Assembly: GCA_028571685.1 (NCBI GenBank)
Contig: CM053162.1
Coordinates: 68,374,351 to 68,438,350 of the forward strand
DNA: 64,000 nucleotides
DNA from: Heterohyrax brucei
Taxonomy: Eukaryota; Chordata; Mammalia; Hyracoidea; Procaviidae
Direction of reading: 5' to 3'
Below are positions 23,460 through 33,805 of this stretch, piece after piece. Position 1 is the first letter of the stretch. The number at the start of each line of letters is the position of its first letter. The notes below the pieces were generated by a model that worked only from the letters and a program-made list of their open reading frames with translations, made no database searches and was not told the DNA's origin. A program made the position numbers and the translations under genes.

Positions 23460-23585
23460 TCATTTAACAAACATTTAACAAGTAGTACTCGTAGGATGCA
23501 AAGCTCTGTGTAGGCTCTGTGGGAGATATAAACATGATTCAGTTTCTACCTGCAAAAACCTTAGGAGAGATAAGAAATGTGCATA
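23460..23585. mobile_element. L2/MIR-type fragment
   Basis: CATTTAACAAACATTTAACA, TGCAAAGCTCTGTGTAGGC and GGGAGATATAAACATGATTC fit the motif order of an old L2 3' end (CAAATATTTATTGAGC...GGATACAAAGATGAATAA). Weak. Confidence 0.45.
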
Positions 23586-23639
23586 AATAGATAGAAAATG
23601 ATAAACTCCGTTAGGGAAACATAAATAAACTTTTGTGGA

Positions 23640-23972
23640 GTTTAGCAACAGATCCATTCCGGAAGAAGTCCAACCAGAGTGCTCCTTGGAAGCAAAGACG
23701 GGAAGGCTGCGTCTTTCCTACTTTGGACAGGTGTCAGGAGGGGTTAGGCCCCGGAGAAGGACATCATGCTGGGCAGAGCAGAGGGTCAGCGAAAAAAGCG
23801 GGTGCTCCACAAGACGGATCGACAACAGCGGCTGCAACGACAGGTTTAAACATGACAATGACCGTGGGCACGGCTCAAGTCCAGGCAGGGCTTCCCTCTG
23901 TTGTGTGTAGGGGCGCTGCGTGTCGGAACCGACCTGATGGCGCCTGGCGACAACAGCGACAGCAACGTGGGG
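23640..23972 (+). mobile_element. RTE LINE 3' end
   Basis: Sense 3' end of an RTE copy. Codons for LRLSYFGQVSGGVRPRRRT correspond to the family's conserved YFGH...R C-terminal block. The 3' terminus follows, with GTAGGGGCGCTGCGTGTCGG then AACCGACCTGATGGCGCC and a (CGACAACAG)-type tail. It is 5'-truncated. The two overlapping open frames here (90 and 117 codons) belong to this element and are not host genes. Confidence 0.85.
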
Positions 23973-24059
23973 TTTCGCAGCTGTGAAGATGACCTTCCTG
24001 CTGTAAGTTAAGGCGGAATATGCGTGCATAGAGGCAGGCACGTGTGAGCTGCTCAAAAA

Positions 24060-24130
24060 GCCAGCGCAGTGCAGTTCTACTCTGAAACACAGGGGTAACC
24101 ACGAGTTAGAACTCATTAGATGGGACAGAC
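24060..24130 (+). mobile_element. AfroSINE 3' fragment
   Basis: GCAGTTCTACTCTGAAACAC then GGTAACCACGAGTTAGAACT: a diverged sense 3' half. It starts the run of four head-to-tail pieces here. Confidence 0.6.
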
Positions 24131-24163
24131 TTGCTTTTGCGGACTGTACACAGCTTTGCGCGC

Positions 24164-24345
24164 CTAGGAAACCCTGGTGGTGTAGTGGGCTAAGTGCTAC
24201 ATCTGCTGACCCAAAGGGTGGGAGTGCCAACCTACCAGGCCCTCCTCTGGAGCTCTATGGGGCGCTTCTGCTCCGATCTCTAGGGTCGCTATAAGGCAGA
24301 CCCGACTCGATGGCAGTGGGGTTGTTGGCTTGCTTGTTTCTCTAT
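24164..24345 (+). mobile_element. AfroSINE (short form)
   Basis: Sense: GGAAACCCTGGTGGTGTAGT head, GGCCCTCCTCTGGAGCTCTA, TCTAGGGTCGCTATAAGGCA, tail GTGGGGTTGTTGGCTTGC. Confidence 0.88.
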
Positions 24346-24348
24346 ACA

Positions 24349-24508
24349 CCCTAGAGGCATTGTCGTTCAGTGCTACGGCTATTAACCAAATAGTCAGCAG
24401 TTCAAATTCATCCGGTGCTCCTTGGCAACTCTGTGAGGCATCCCAACCCTGCCCTGTAGGGTGACAGAGACTTGGAATCAACTTGACAGCAGTCGGTTTC
24501 GTTCTGGT
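24349..24508 (+). mobile_element. AfroSINE (short form)
   Basis: Sense: CAGTGCTACGGCTATTAACC, GGTGCTCCTTGGCAACTCTG, CCTGTAGGGTGACAGAGAC. Third piece in the run. Confidence 0.82.
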
Positions 24509-24521
24509 TTACATACACAAA

Positions 24522-24688
24522 GCTAACTCTTGGTGTAGTGGTTACGAATTATGGCAGCTAACCAAGTAGTTGGCAGATTGAATCTACCAGGTATTCCTCA
24601 GAAACTATGGTGTGGTTCTACTCTGTTCTAAAGGGTCACTATGAGTTAGAATCAACTCAATGGTAAGATTTTTTTGTTTTGTTTTTGA
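24522..24688 (+). mobile_element. AfroSINE (short form)
   Basis: Sense: TCTTGGTGTAGTGGTTACGA head, GGTATTCCTCAGAAACTATG, AAAGGGTCACTATGAGTTAG and a T-rich tail. Fourth piece in the run. Confidence 0.85.
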
Positions 24689-24816
24689 ACACATGTATGT
24701 GCACACATACACATGAACACACATACACACACACATTGTTAACCAGTCTTTAAAACAGATAAAATATCTTGTGCTTTTATATGCTTTCATTGTCAATGGT
24801 GCATATATATTTTTAA

Positions 24817-24972
24817 AAAATGCTATCGAATTTATCATGACTTATTGCAACTCCCCATGACAGAGTGGAACTGTCCCCATAAGGTTTCTGAGGAGCACGT
24901 GGTAAAATTGATCTGCCAAACTTTTGGTTAGCAGCCATGTAGTTCTCTTAACCACTGCACCATGAGGACTTC
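24817..24972 (-). mobile_element. AfroSINE (short form)
   Basis: Antisense: ATGCTATCGAATTTATCATG tail, GGTTTCTGAGGAGCACGTGG, head AACCACTGCACCATGAGGAC. Confidence 0.8.
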
Positions 24973-26214
24973 AGTGTACTGACTATGAACTTTTTCTGTT
25001 ACTGGGATTTACTGGGAAACTGTTTTAACACTTCACAATGTGTGTTCCCAAGGCAGGAAACTTGATGACTGTATGAAGCCCAAGAAGTGGATGTGTCCTA
25101 CAAGTGATTATTTTAACAGGATATATGGTGTCTAAATTTTGCATAGGAAAAATAGAAATTTTGGAAATTCTCATTTGTTGCACATACAGACAACAGACCC
25201 CAGTGTGCCTTCCAGGATACAATTGGTGGAGCTTCACACATAGCACAGAGGAGGCTTCTGGGAGTGGGCAAGATAAAAACATCCCTGCTTTCTACCAAAA
25301 AGTCAGACATACTCAATGATTCAACATGTTTCATTTAATGAAAACACGTGGTATCCCAGTAGAAAATGATGGGGTCACCAAAGGGTTAATAAAGGTACCA
25401 GCAAAATTAAACATCCCTTTATGACAAAATCCAACTGATTCAAAGTGGGATCTTTGTTTCAATGTGCAAAGAAATGTTTCAGTACAAATATCAATAACAG
25501 GACACAAAACATATGAAATGATTGATAACAAGCAAAATTAACTCCTTTTCTCTTGCCAAACATTATAAAAACACATCCATTTTACTTCTCGTCTTTGAAA
25601 AATTGGCAAAAATCAAGTAAGCTGGAAAAGTTAAGGAAATAATTTAAGAGAACAGCTGACAGAATACTAAAGTGAATGTTAAATGAAAGAGAATGAAAAA
25701 TACTGTGATTTCAGTAATAATAATAATAATTAGAAATAAAGCCTGAGTCCAATGGACTAGAAGCATAGGAACTCAGTTTTAAAATATTCCAGGTAGTCTC
25801 ATTTGTCTCTGTGCATAGACTGAACAAGAAGGAGTTTTAATTATAGCAGTAGTTGAAGTTAGATTTTGTGACTTTTTGGAGGGAGCCGCTGAAATGCAAA
25901 CCAACCATCAAAAAAACTTACTAAGAATTATCAACTTATAAAATTCTGTAATTTGACCAAAAAGCTTTGAAACAAGTTGTAGGTGAAGTGCTTTCTTCGA
26001 AGTTGGTGTAGAGGCATAGCCAATTCCATCTAAATTCAAGCGTTGGTTATTTTGAGGTTTAGCTCTAGGAGTTTATGAAAATTCTTTTGCTTTCCTGAGC
26101 CTCTCTTAGGAAGCAAATATTATAAAGAAAATATTATGAATAACCTTGCTTAGCTCACTAATTTGTTTTGAAAATTGAATGTATCCTTGTAAAGTTTAAG
26201 AATGGTGTTTGCTC
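24973..26214. other. Unassigned
   Basis: AT-rich. An (AAT)n run lies at about 25715-25732. Overlapping short frames at 25025-25334 are on both strands and carry no domain. Confidence 0.5.
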
Positions 26215-26425
26215 GGTAAATAGCACTCAGGAGGGCAAATGGTCAACACTGCCAACCAGCAAGTTGACCCTTTGAGTCCGCTAAGCGACTTCTGGGAAGC
26301 AGCCCTCATGTCTGTCTTTTGAAACAGTCAGTCACTGAAAGGTCTATGGAGAAGAGTCCTATGCTGACACCCATTTAGTCTCCATGAGTTGTAACCAACT
26401 GGGTAGGAACTTTCTCTGTTAACCA
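26215..26425 (+). mobile_element. AfroSINE (long form, diverged)
   Basis: Sense: CACTGCCAACCAGCAAGTTG, GGGAAGCAGCCCTCATGTCT GTCTTTTG (the extra long-form block), AGTCTCCATGAGTTGTAACC. Heavily mutated, consistent with an older subfamily. Confidence 0.6.
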
Positions 26426-26647
26426 GCATTTCCTCCCAAAGCCAAAGTGGAAATCCAGCTAATAGCAAGCGAAGGAGCAAGAAAGCACCATGCAGCTAAC
26501 ATGCCATAAACACCATGATGAGTTCTTGTTTTGAATCGTCAACCTGTGTATAAGGCAATGTTTATCAATTTTATATTTTCACATGGACAATTCGGTGATG
26601 ATCATCACATTAATCATGTTGTTCGACTAGAACTGAGACGTGTTGAC

Positions 26648-26689
26648 AGATTTCCTGTCACCATGAATAGATTTCCCGTAACAATGAAT
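26648..26689. repeat. 21-bp tandem duplication
   Basis: AGATTTCCTGTCACCATGAA(T) followed by AGATTTCCCGTAACAATGAA(T): two 21-bp units differing at three bases. They sit directly beside the AfroSINE whose target duplication begins inside the second unit. Confidence 0.88.
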
Positions 26690-26697
26690 AGACGCTG

Positions 26698-26864
26698 GAA
26701 ACTCTGGAGGCCTACTAGTTAAGTGCTACGACTGCTAACCAGGTCAGCATTTCAAAATCCACCAGGAGTCCCTGGAAACTCTATGAAGCAGCTCTGTTTT
26801 GTCCTGTAGGGTCGTCATGAGTTGGAGTCAAGTCAATGTCAGTAGGTTTGGTTTTTGCGGGGTC
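26698..26864 (+). mobile_element. AfroSINE (short form) with target duplication
   Basis: Sense copy between TGAATAGACGCTG (26685-26697) and TGAATAGACACTG (26865-26877), a 13-bp duplication with one change. The left copy of the duplication overlaps the end of a 21-bp tandem repeat. Confidence 0.9.
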
Positions 26865-26929
26865 TGAATAGACACTGAGTGCTTGCTAAACAAAGGCCCT
26901 CTTCTCTCAGCTCCTGTTTTGGGTTCTAC

Positions 26930-27035
26930 ACACTTACTCAGGTAAACTATATAAATGATACTGTACAGTATTTGTCCTTTTTGTGATTGACTTACTTCAC
27001 TTGAGTGTTCAAGGTCCATCCTTTCTGTAGCCTGA
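26930..27035 (-). mobile_element. L1 LINE 3' fragment
   Basis: CAGTATTTGTCCTTTTTGTG ATTGACTTACTTCAC is the reverse complement of the L1 3' side, the same segment as at about 42845-42890. It is short, with flanks too diverged to follow. Confidence 0.7.
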
Positions 27036-27395
27036 TTCCTGACTTAATCTCCTGAAAAGGTAACTGCTGAGGTCTTAGAATAAACACAAGTCTTTTCCAT
27101 TTGTATTAAAATTTTAAAAATAAAATTTGTTGTGCTTCCTCTTAGATCTGTCTAGCTATAGGTATGCTTTTGCTATAGTTCTTGATTTAAAGTTGTGAGT
27201 TATATAAAAAGAAATACACACTTGTATCTGAGTTACAGGATAGTGGGTCTACTGAATTTGACAAAAATGCAGATACTGTACCCGATACTTGATTCAGTAG
27301 GATTGTCAGATAAAAGACAGGATACTCCATTAACTTAGAAATACAGATAGAGTGTAATTATTTTTATATAAATATGTGTGTACTTGTGTTTACAT

Positions 27396-27432
27396 GAGTT
27401 GGATCTGACTTGACGGCACTTGGCGACTTGGC
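27396..27432 (+). mobile_element. Micro-insertion of an RTE/SINE 3' end (37 bp)
   Basis: Thirty-seven bases of the 3' end (GAGTTGGATCTGACTTGACG then GCACTTGGCGACTTGGC) between perfect 11-bp duplications TGTGTTTACAT at 27385-27395 and 27433-27443. Confidence 0.88.
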
Positions 27433-27548
27433 TGTGTTTACATACACATACAAATTTGCATGGACCATATTTAGACTAAAAATAAATCTGTTTATTTAAA
27501 ATCAGAATTTACCTGGATACCCTTTGCTAAATCTGGTCACCCTTGACC

Positions 27549-27714
27549 CCAAAATACCCAAATGCCATTGCCATTGAATCGATTCCACTTCATAGTGACA
27601 TCATAGGACAGCATAAGTGCCCCACAGAGTTTCCAAGGAATACCTAGTAGATTTGAACTGCCTACCTTTTGGTTACCAGACCTAGCACCTAACAACTACA
27701 CCACCAGGAGGCCC
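27549..27714 (-). mobile_element. AfroSINE (short form)
   Basis: Antisense: GCCATTGCCATTGAATCGAT tail, GAGTTTCCAAGGAATACC, head AACTACACCACCAGGAGGCC. Confidence 0.87.
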
Positions 27715-28079
27715 CAAATCCCCAGTGTCTCAAAAACAAAACCAAACTATCACATTCCACAGGAAGGACTCACTACCTTTTTCTTTTTCTTTGGTCTATT
27801 CATCTCAGTCACAACTGCAACTTCCTCCTGTAGACCATCCCTTTGACTGTAATTATTCCCATAACCCTCTGACTCTTCCTGGCTTTATTCTCTCCTTCTT
27901 GCAACTGATTCTCCACCCTGTAGCAAAGTGATTGTTCTAAAACACAAATATGGGCATGCAACTTGCCTGCTAAAATCTCATCCATGGTCCCGGGGAGCCC
28001 TCTGGATAAAATGTGAACCCCTTAGTAAATAACGTAAGGTAAAGCCCTTGGCGATCTAGGACCCTCTTTGCTCTCTAAT

Positions 28080-28740
28080 TTACTGTTGTACTGTTAGGCA
28101 CTATCCTCTCCAACTCATAGCAACCCCACGCACAACAGAAGGACACATGGATCCTGCTCCATCCTCACAATCATTGCTCTGCTTGACTTCTTTGTTGCAG
28201 CCACTTTATCAGTCCATCTCGTTGAAGGTCTTCCTATTTTTCTCTGATGCCTCTAACCATACCAAGCACAGTGTCTGTTGCCAAGGACGAGTCCCACCTG
28301 ACAACACGTTCAGAGTTTGTGAGAACTTGCCATCGTTGCTTCCAGAGAGCGTTCTGGCTGCACTTCTTCCCAGACAGGCTTGTTTGTCCCTCTAGCCGTC
28401 CATGGTGTGTTCAGTATTCTCCCCCAATATCCTAAACCAAAGCTAGCTGTTCTTTGCTCTTCTTATTTGCAGTCCATGTTTGTCATGTACTTGAGGTGAT
28501 TGCAAATATCATGAGGAGCGCTTTAGTCCTCAATGTGACGTGCTAGTTTTCTAACAATTTTAATTGTCTCTTGCAGCAGATTTCCCCAGTGCAATACGTC
28601 ATCTGATTTGTCGATAGCTCGTTTCAAGGGCATTGATTGTGGACCCAAGTAAAATGGAATTCTGGAGAACCGCCGTCTTTGCCCTGTTCCTCATCGTCTT
28701 CCTTATTGGTTCATTTGTGGGGACTTTTATTTTCCCTGTG
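28080..28740 (-). mobile_element. RTE LINE fragment
   Basis: Antisense RTE 3' portion starting TACTGTTGTACTGTTAGGCA at the left, with the usual landmarks CAAGCACAGTGTCTGTTGCC, GTTCAGTATTCTCC and CATTGATTGTGGACCCAAG. These landmarks recur in the other minus-strand RTE pieces at 21.6, 35.5, 46.7 and 49.5 kb. No intact frame. Confidence 0.8.
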
Positions 28741-28873
28741 TTGAGCTGCTGTCCATCCTCTCTTGTTTATCTGCTATAAGTTAAACAGAAGCAACAGTCT
28801 GCCTGCTCCTATCCTATCTCTTCTGGAACTTTGCTTTGTCCCTTGGCTGACTCACCACTTTGAGTTGTGTGCC

Positions 28874-28900
28874 TTTTTTTTTTTTTTTTTTTTTTTTTGA
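28874..28900. repeat. Poly-T tract
   Basis: A T run of about 24 bases between a minus-strand RTE piece and a plus-strand RTE 3' end. It could be the poly-A tail of an antisense retrocopy, but no body is recognisable beside it. Confidence 0.9.
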
Positions 28901-28970
28901 TCAGTGCTGTCGTGCAGTGCTGTGGTTTTAGCATTTTCCAGCAATTATCAAATTATGCTTTAAGTAAAGG

Positions 28971-29150
28971 GTCAATGAAAGAAAGGAAGATCCGCAGCAA
29001 GATGGGCTGACACACGGCTGCCACAGCGTGCCGAGTCACAGCAGTTACTACGGGCGTGGTGCAGGATCGGGCAGTGTTTTGCTCTGGTGTCCACAGAGGC
29101 ACTATGAATTGTAACTGCCTCAATGCACCTAAACAACAACAACAACAGAC
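28971..29150 (+). mobile_element. RTE LINE 3' end
   Basis: A 5'-truncated sense RTE 3' end: CGCAGCAAGATGGGCTGACA, GTGCAGGATCGGGCAGTG, then CACTATGAATTGTAACTGCC and an (AAC)n tail (CAACAACAACAAC). It lies a short way from the opposite-strand RTE piece at 28080-28740, with a long T tract (about 28876-28899) between them. Confidence 0.8.
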
Positions 29151-29265
29151 TTTTCACCTTTCAGCTCCTCCTCTAGATTATGCTTTGGGAGAGAAGGGAT
29201 CGTGTCTTTTCCACATTATTGTAAACAGTTTGCCATATTTTTATTTTAAAATGTATAAATAATGA

Positions 29266-29434
29266 AGAAACCAAAACCAAACCACCTACCCCTGAGTTAG
29301 TTCAGACTCATAGCAACCACACAGGACAGAGTAGAACTGGACCACAGAGTTTCCAAGAAGGGTCTGGCAGATTCAAACTGCTGACCTTTTGATGAGCCGC
29401 TGTAGCACTTAACCACGACACCACTAGGATTTCC
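29266..29434 (-). mobile_element. AfroSINE (short form)
   Basis: Antisense: AAACCAAAACCAAACCACC tail, GAGTTTCCAAGAAGGGTCTG, head CCACGACACCACTAGGATTT. Confidence 0.88.
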
Positions 29435-29699
29435 GAATAATGAGGAAAGAGATCTTCAATTTATTGATTAGTTATGTGGCTCATAAAATAAAGACGTAGT
29501 GTAAAGCTACATAGCATCAGAACAGAGTAAGATCAGCTCCTGTGCCCTCACCATGTTTGCTTGTCTCCTGTTTGCACACCCCTTGACCTAATAATGTATA
29601 CACACTGATGACTTTTAGAATACTACATACTATTATGGGCTATAATATCTTGTTTTTACTTCATTTGATGACAGAAGTGAACTGAGTAATATGCGCTAA

Positions 29700-29990
29700 T
29701 AAATAAATATCATTCTTCTAATCAAGATTTTTTTTTTTAAATTTTTGATTTGAAAACATTAACACGCAGGTAATGTTCAAATGGTCTAGAAAGCATGCTG
29801 TCTCCCATCCACCATGTCACTTCCTCTCCTTTCTGGGGATAATCACCTTCAGAGTCCCCATGTGCCCTTCTAGAGACATTTTATGCTTATACAAGCAAAT
29901 ATATGTAAATAGAAGCCCATACATTTGCATTGTTTTGATGGGTAATGAAATTTTCAACTGTTAAAGAATACAGAGTTATAAAGCTTTCAT
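29700..29990 (-). mobile_element. Old L1 3'UTR fragment
   Basis: ATTTTTGATTTGAAAACATT, CACCATGTCACTTCCTCTCC, CTTCTAGAGACATTTTATGC, TATACAAGCAAATATATG. The order and spacing match the reverse complement of an old mammalian L1 (L1M-type) 3' segment. It is diverged. Confidence 0.55.
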
Positions 29991-30034
29991 CTGACCTGTT
30001 CAAGAAGTGGATTTCATGAGAATGAGTTGTTGGG

Positions 30035-30037
<3 letters not shown>

Positions 30038-30068
<31 letters not shown>
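30038..30068. repeat. (GT)n microsatellite
   Basis: About 15 GT units, just right of an old antisense L1 fragment. Confidence 0.95.
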
Positions 30069-30069
<1 letters not shown>

Positions 30070-30334
30070 CAGTTTCACAGTTTTGATCAGTAATTAAGTA
30101 AAATGCTTCCCACACAATGGCCTCCTTCTCTGCTCTCCCTGCTGTCCCAGTAAGGAATACGTATTAGTGAACTGTAGCTTTCTGAGTGGGTCATGCACCA
30201 CAAAATATGTCCTTTTTTGTTATCTCAGATTTCTGGAGTTGTAAGCAAACTGTCTCTCTAAAGAGTTTATATTTTGTTTTTATCAGCCTCTTAAATTTTT
30301 GTGAGTTGCATTTTGAATTTTCTATTTCTCTAAC

Positions 30335-30475
30335 CCAGAGCCACCCCATAGAATTTCCAATGCTGTAAATATTTTCAGAAGCAGACTGTCATCTCTTTCT
30401 CCTGCAGACCCACTGGTGGTTTCAGACCTCTGGCTTTTGGGTGAACACTCAGTTGCTTTAAATACTGAGCCACCA
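30335..30475 (-). mobile_element. AfroSINE (long form, partial)
   Basis: Antisense: CCCATAGAATTTCCAATGCT, GAAGCAGACTGTCATCTCTT (long-form block), CTCAGTTGCTTTAAATACTG AGCCACCA head. The 3' tail is missing. Confidence 0.7.
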
Positions 30476-32164
30476 AATATCAGGTCTTTCAAAATCTCTA
30501 AGGTTTGCTTTCTATTTAAACAAGGGGCTGATGACTAAGTAATCATGTGATAACCACCTGTCTGAAATGACCCACCCAGAGTTTTTTTTTTTGTCTTTTT
30601 AACACAGTCTAACAGCACATCCTTATTATAAACTGGATGTGACTTTATCTTTGCACTGGCTCCTGTGCAAGACTTCGACATCTTTTTTAACAGGTAGATT
30701 TTGATATGTAATTCAGTCCCCCAGATTTGCCAAAATTGAGCTTTGAATTAAATAAAGAATTTCCCTAGAAATTTTAATTCTGTTCTTCATTATTCTGTAT
30801 GCGTAGCTAAAAGTTAGTTATAATTGAATTGTAGTCCATTTGATTTGGATTGGAGACATTATTAACATCTTTTAAAATGCTCATATGTGATAGACTTAAA
30901 TTGTACAACTTGTAGTTGGCATTGTTTTCTGTTCAATTACACTAGTTTTCATAAATTTGAAAATATTTATAATACACATACTGTTTTATACATGCTATGA
31001 GAGATACTCCTTGTCTTCATTATCTCACTATAAAAACCTAAAATTTTCTTAGCACTTCTTAATATAGTCTAGCTTGCATTGATATGATTATGTCAGGTGA
31101 GTTGATATTTGTATCACCCAAATGACAATTTCCAAGATTGTTTCACATACCTATGAGACTTTAAAACTATTTGTAATGAAATATGTATTTGTACAGAACA
31201 AAATGTAAATATATGTATTTCAGTGAGTGATGATTAGTGACATAAGATTTATCAACATGACTGTCTTTAGAAATACGGACAAAAATGTTATGAAAAAGAT
31301 CCACCTAAGGTCAAATTGGACCTACAGTTCAATTTACCTGATTCACTGTTATTTCGTAAAAAGAACTCTTTCATGTTTATTATAAATTGCTTGGAATAAA
31401 TAATTGAAACAGGAGTAAAAACTATATAAGCTAAATGAGAACACTATCAGTCTCAAAAATGTTTAAATTATGTGTACCTGGAACACAATTGCATGGACAA
31501 AAAAATGATATTACAGTTCCACTAAACTGAAAGAAAGAGAGAACAAAAGACAGAAAGAAACTCCCTGGAATTCCTTGTCTCCCAAATCAACACAATCCTG
31601 ACTGCTGACTCCTGGCTATTGCAGTTAGGGCTTCAGGTGTCTGATACAGAGAAGTCATACACTGGGCTTTTAGTTATGAGACTTCTGTGCCAACAGGTAC
31701 ACTTGGTGACCTTGGACAGATGATCAAATCTTTCTAGGTTTGAACTTGTCAACAGTTGTGGTCTACTCCAGCTTTAGCACTCTGTCTAATTTCTTCTGTG
31801 AAGGTGTGTTTTATTCACCTCTCTGAACATATTGGACCTGGATGACTGTTCATTTTAAGGAGGCCTTTTCTTTTTTTCTATTTTTCTTTTTTTGGAAAAC
31901 TGAAGTTGCTAATCTGACTTTTCCTTTCCTTGTGATGGTCACCCGCCTTAGACTTTTCTTACACTGCCTGGTACATCGATTGGCTGTGGAGCTCCGACCA
32001 CTGTCTTCAGCTGGTCAGGAACAGAAAGTGTCTATGAACAGAGTGATTTGAGCACAGAAAGAACACAAACCTGAGCTGTGTGTGTGTGTGTGTGTACTCA
32101 GTTTGCATTACAAAATGCAAAACCAAGTTCCATACACTATAGTATCTATTTTGTTGCTTCTCCA
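30476..32164. other. Repeat-poor unassigned block
   Basis: AT-rich, with no recognised element apart from the microsatellite at 32077. No coding frame over 70 codons. Confidence 0.5.
32077..32096. repeat. (GT)n microsatellite
   Basis: About nine GT units. Confidence 0.9.
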
Positions 32165-32331
32165 AACCGAAATCAAAATCACTACCATCAAGTCGATTCT
32201 GACTCACGGTGACCCTATAGGACAGAGTAGAACAGCTCCGTAGAATTTCCGAGGAGCGCCTTGTGGACTTGAACTGTGGATCTTTTGGTTAGCAGATGTA
32301 GTACTTAACCGCTACGCCATCAGAGTTTCTC
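32165..32331 (-). mobile_element. AfroSINE (short form)
   Basis: Antisense: ACCATCAAGTCGATTCTGAC tail, ATAGGACAGAGTAGAACAGC, head CGCTACGCCATCAGAGTTTC. Well preserved. Confidence 0.9.
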
Positions 32332-32769
32332 AGTGAAGTGGTATATAACAAAAGTTGGAGGAAATTTTAATACTAGGATGTCTATTCTGAAAACATAACA
32401 GAGTGAAATAATTTCCATATCTGTTAGATACATGATTTCCAACTCATTGTTACACCCTGGATTTTACATAATTTTTCTCATTGGGGATAATGACTCCCTT
32501 TCATGGAAGACAAGTCCTTGTCAAGAACTGAGAATGGCCTGCTATGTGACCCAGTATACCATTTAACAAGTTGGTCTACCATGGCTTCATAGATGCCAGC
32601 AGAAGACTTGAGAGACTCAAGCAGAACCAAGGCAGAGCACACAGCCTGGGTGTCATGCTCACATGGTTCCCAGCCCAGGGAGTGACACGGTGCAGCTTGG
32701 CTTTAAGCATGCGTGAGGTTCATTTGACATTAGAGAAACCTGGGGTTTAGGGAATCTCAATCTTTGAAA

Positions 32770-32936
32770 TCCTAGTGGCACAGTGGTTATGTGTTATGGC
32801 TGCTAACCAAAACGTAGGCAGTTCAAATCTGCCAGGTGCTCTTTGGAAACTCTATGGGGTAGTTCTACTCTGTCCTATAGGGTAGCTATGAGTCGAAATC
32901 GACTTGGCGGCACTGGGTTTGGTTTAACTTTTTGGT
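32770..32936 (+). mobile_element. AfroSINE (short form) with target duplication
   Basis: Sense copy between perfect 11-bp duplications AATCTTTGAAA at 32759-32769 and 32937-32947. Head CTAGTGGCACAGTGGTTATG, tail CACTGGGTTTGGTTTAAC. Confidence 0.93.
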
Positions 32937-33117
32937 AATCTTTGAAAGAGAGCTGCTAGTGGAACTACCCTTTGCTCAAAAGACAAAGGAACATCATCTC
33001 CTTATCAGTCCTGAAAAAGAGCAGGGGGCGGGGGGTGTTGTTGGGGTGTCAGCATACTCCTATAAATTAGTTTTTTGCTTTCCTGTAGAGGAAGCATAGT
33101 TTCCATAGTTAATGAAA

Positions 33118-33212
33118 TGCCAAATCCGGTTATTTCTAACATTTCCTGAATACCTACCATATGCCAGGCATTTTCATATATATTTTACTCTAATTCCTAA
33201 GGAATTACCTTG
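33118..33212 (-). mobile_element. MIR/L2-type fragment
   Basis: CATTTCCTGAATACCTACCA TATGCCAGGCATTTTC is the widespread TTTATTGAGCACCTACTATG TGCCAGGCAC motif of antisense MIR or an L2 3' end. I cannot choose between them. Confidence 0.5.
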
Positions 33213-33214
33213 CT

Positions 33215-33694
33215 GTCTTAGTTAGCTAGCACTGCTCTAACAGAAACACCACAAGGGAATGGTTTAACAAAGAGAAATTTATTTTACCACAGTCCGGTAG
33301 GCTACAAGTCCGAATTGAGGGTGTCAGCTCCAGGGAAAAGTTTTCTTTGCTGGGTCTGGAGGAAGGTCTTTGTCCTCAGTCTTCCCCTGGACTGAGAGTC
33401 TCTAAAGTGCCAGGACCCCAGTCCTTTCCAAAGGACGGGCTTTACTCCTGGCACTGCTTTCTTGGTGGTATTACGTCCCCAAATCTCTTTCCTTTATATT
33501 GCAAGAGACTACCTCGAGGCACAAAACAATCTTATGCATTGAGTCCGCTCCACTGGCTTCTATCGCTGCCATCCTCCCTCTCTAACATCATACAGGCAGG
33601 ATTTACAAAGTCAAGGAACAGGATACAACAACACCAGGAAGCTGGCTTAGCTAAATTGCTACACAAATTTTTCAGGAACACAATTCAATCCATG
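33215..33694 (-). mobile_element. MaLR-like LTR
   Basis: Antisense full-length copy: TCTTAGTTAGCTAGCACTGC, TCTAACAGAAACACCACAAG, AGAGAAATTTATTTTACCAC, GGCTACAAGTCCGAATTGAG at the left, and GAACACAATTCAATCCATGA at the right. The 145-codon open frame at 33347-33784 lies mostly in this LTR, runs on into the RTE piece, and has no recognisable domain. Confidence 0.68.
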
Positions 33695-33805
33695 ACATGT
33701 GCTCTGACTCATGGGGACCTTATGCCTAACAGAAGGGAAGACTGCCCAGTCCTGAGCCATCTTTGTGATCTTTGGTACATTTGAGTCCATTGTTGCAACT
33801 GGTGT
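33695..33805 (-). mobile_element. RTE LINE 3'-end fragment
   Basis: A short antisense piece of the RTE 3' region (CTCATGGGGACCTTATGCC, ACTGCCCAGTCCTGAGCCAT). It directly abuts the end of the minus-strand MaLR-like LTR at 33215-33694. Confidence 0.65.

Noticed and set aside
23633-24230. Frames of 117, 91 and 170 codons near 23.6-24.2 kb
   Set aside because: The sense frames are the decayed RTE C-terminus. The antisense frame spans the RTE 3' end and AfroSINEs.
33347-33784. 145-codon open frame
   Set aside because: It lies in an antisense MaLR-like LTR and runs on into an RTE piece.
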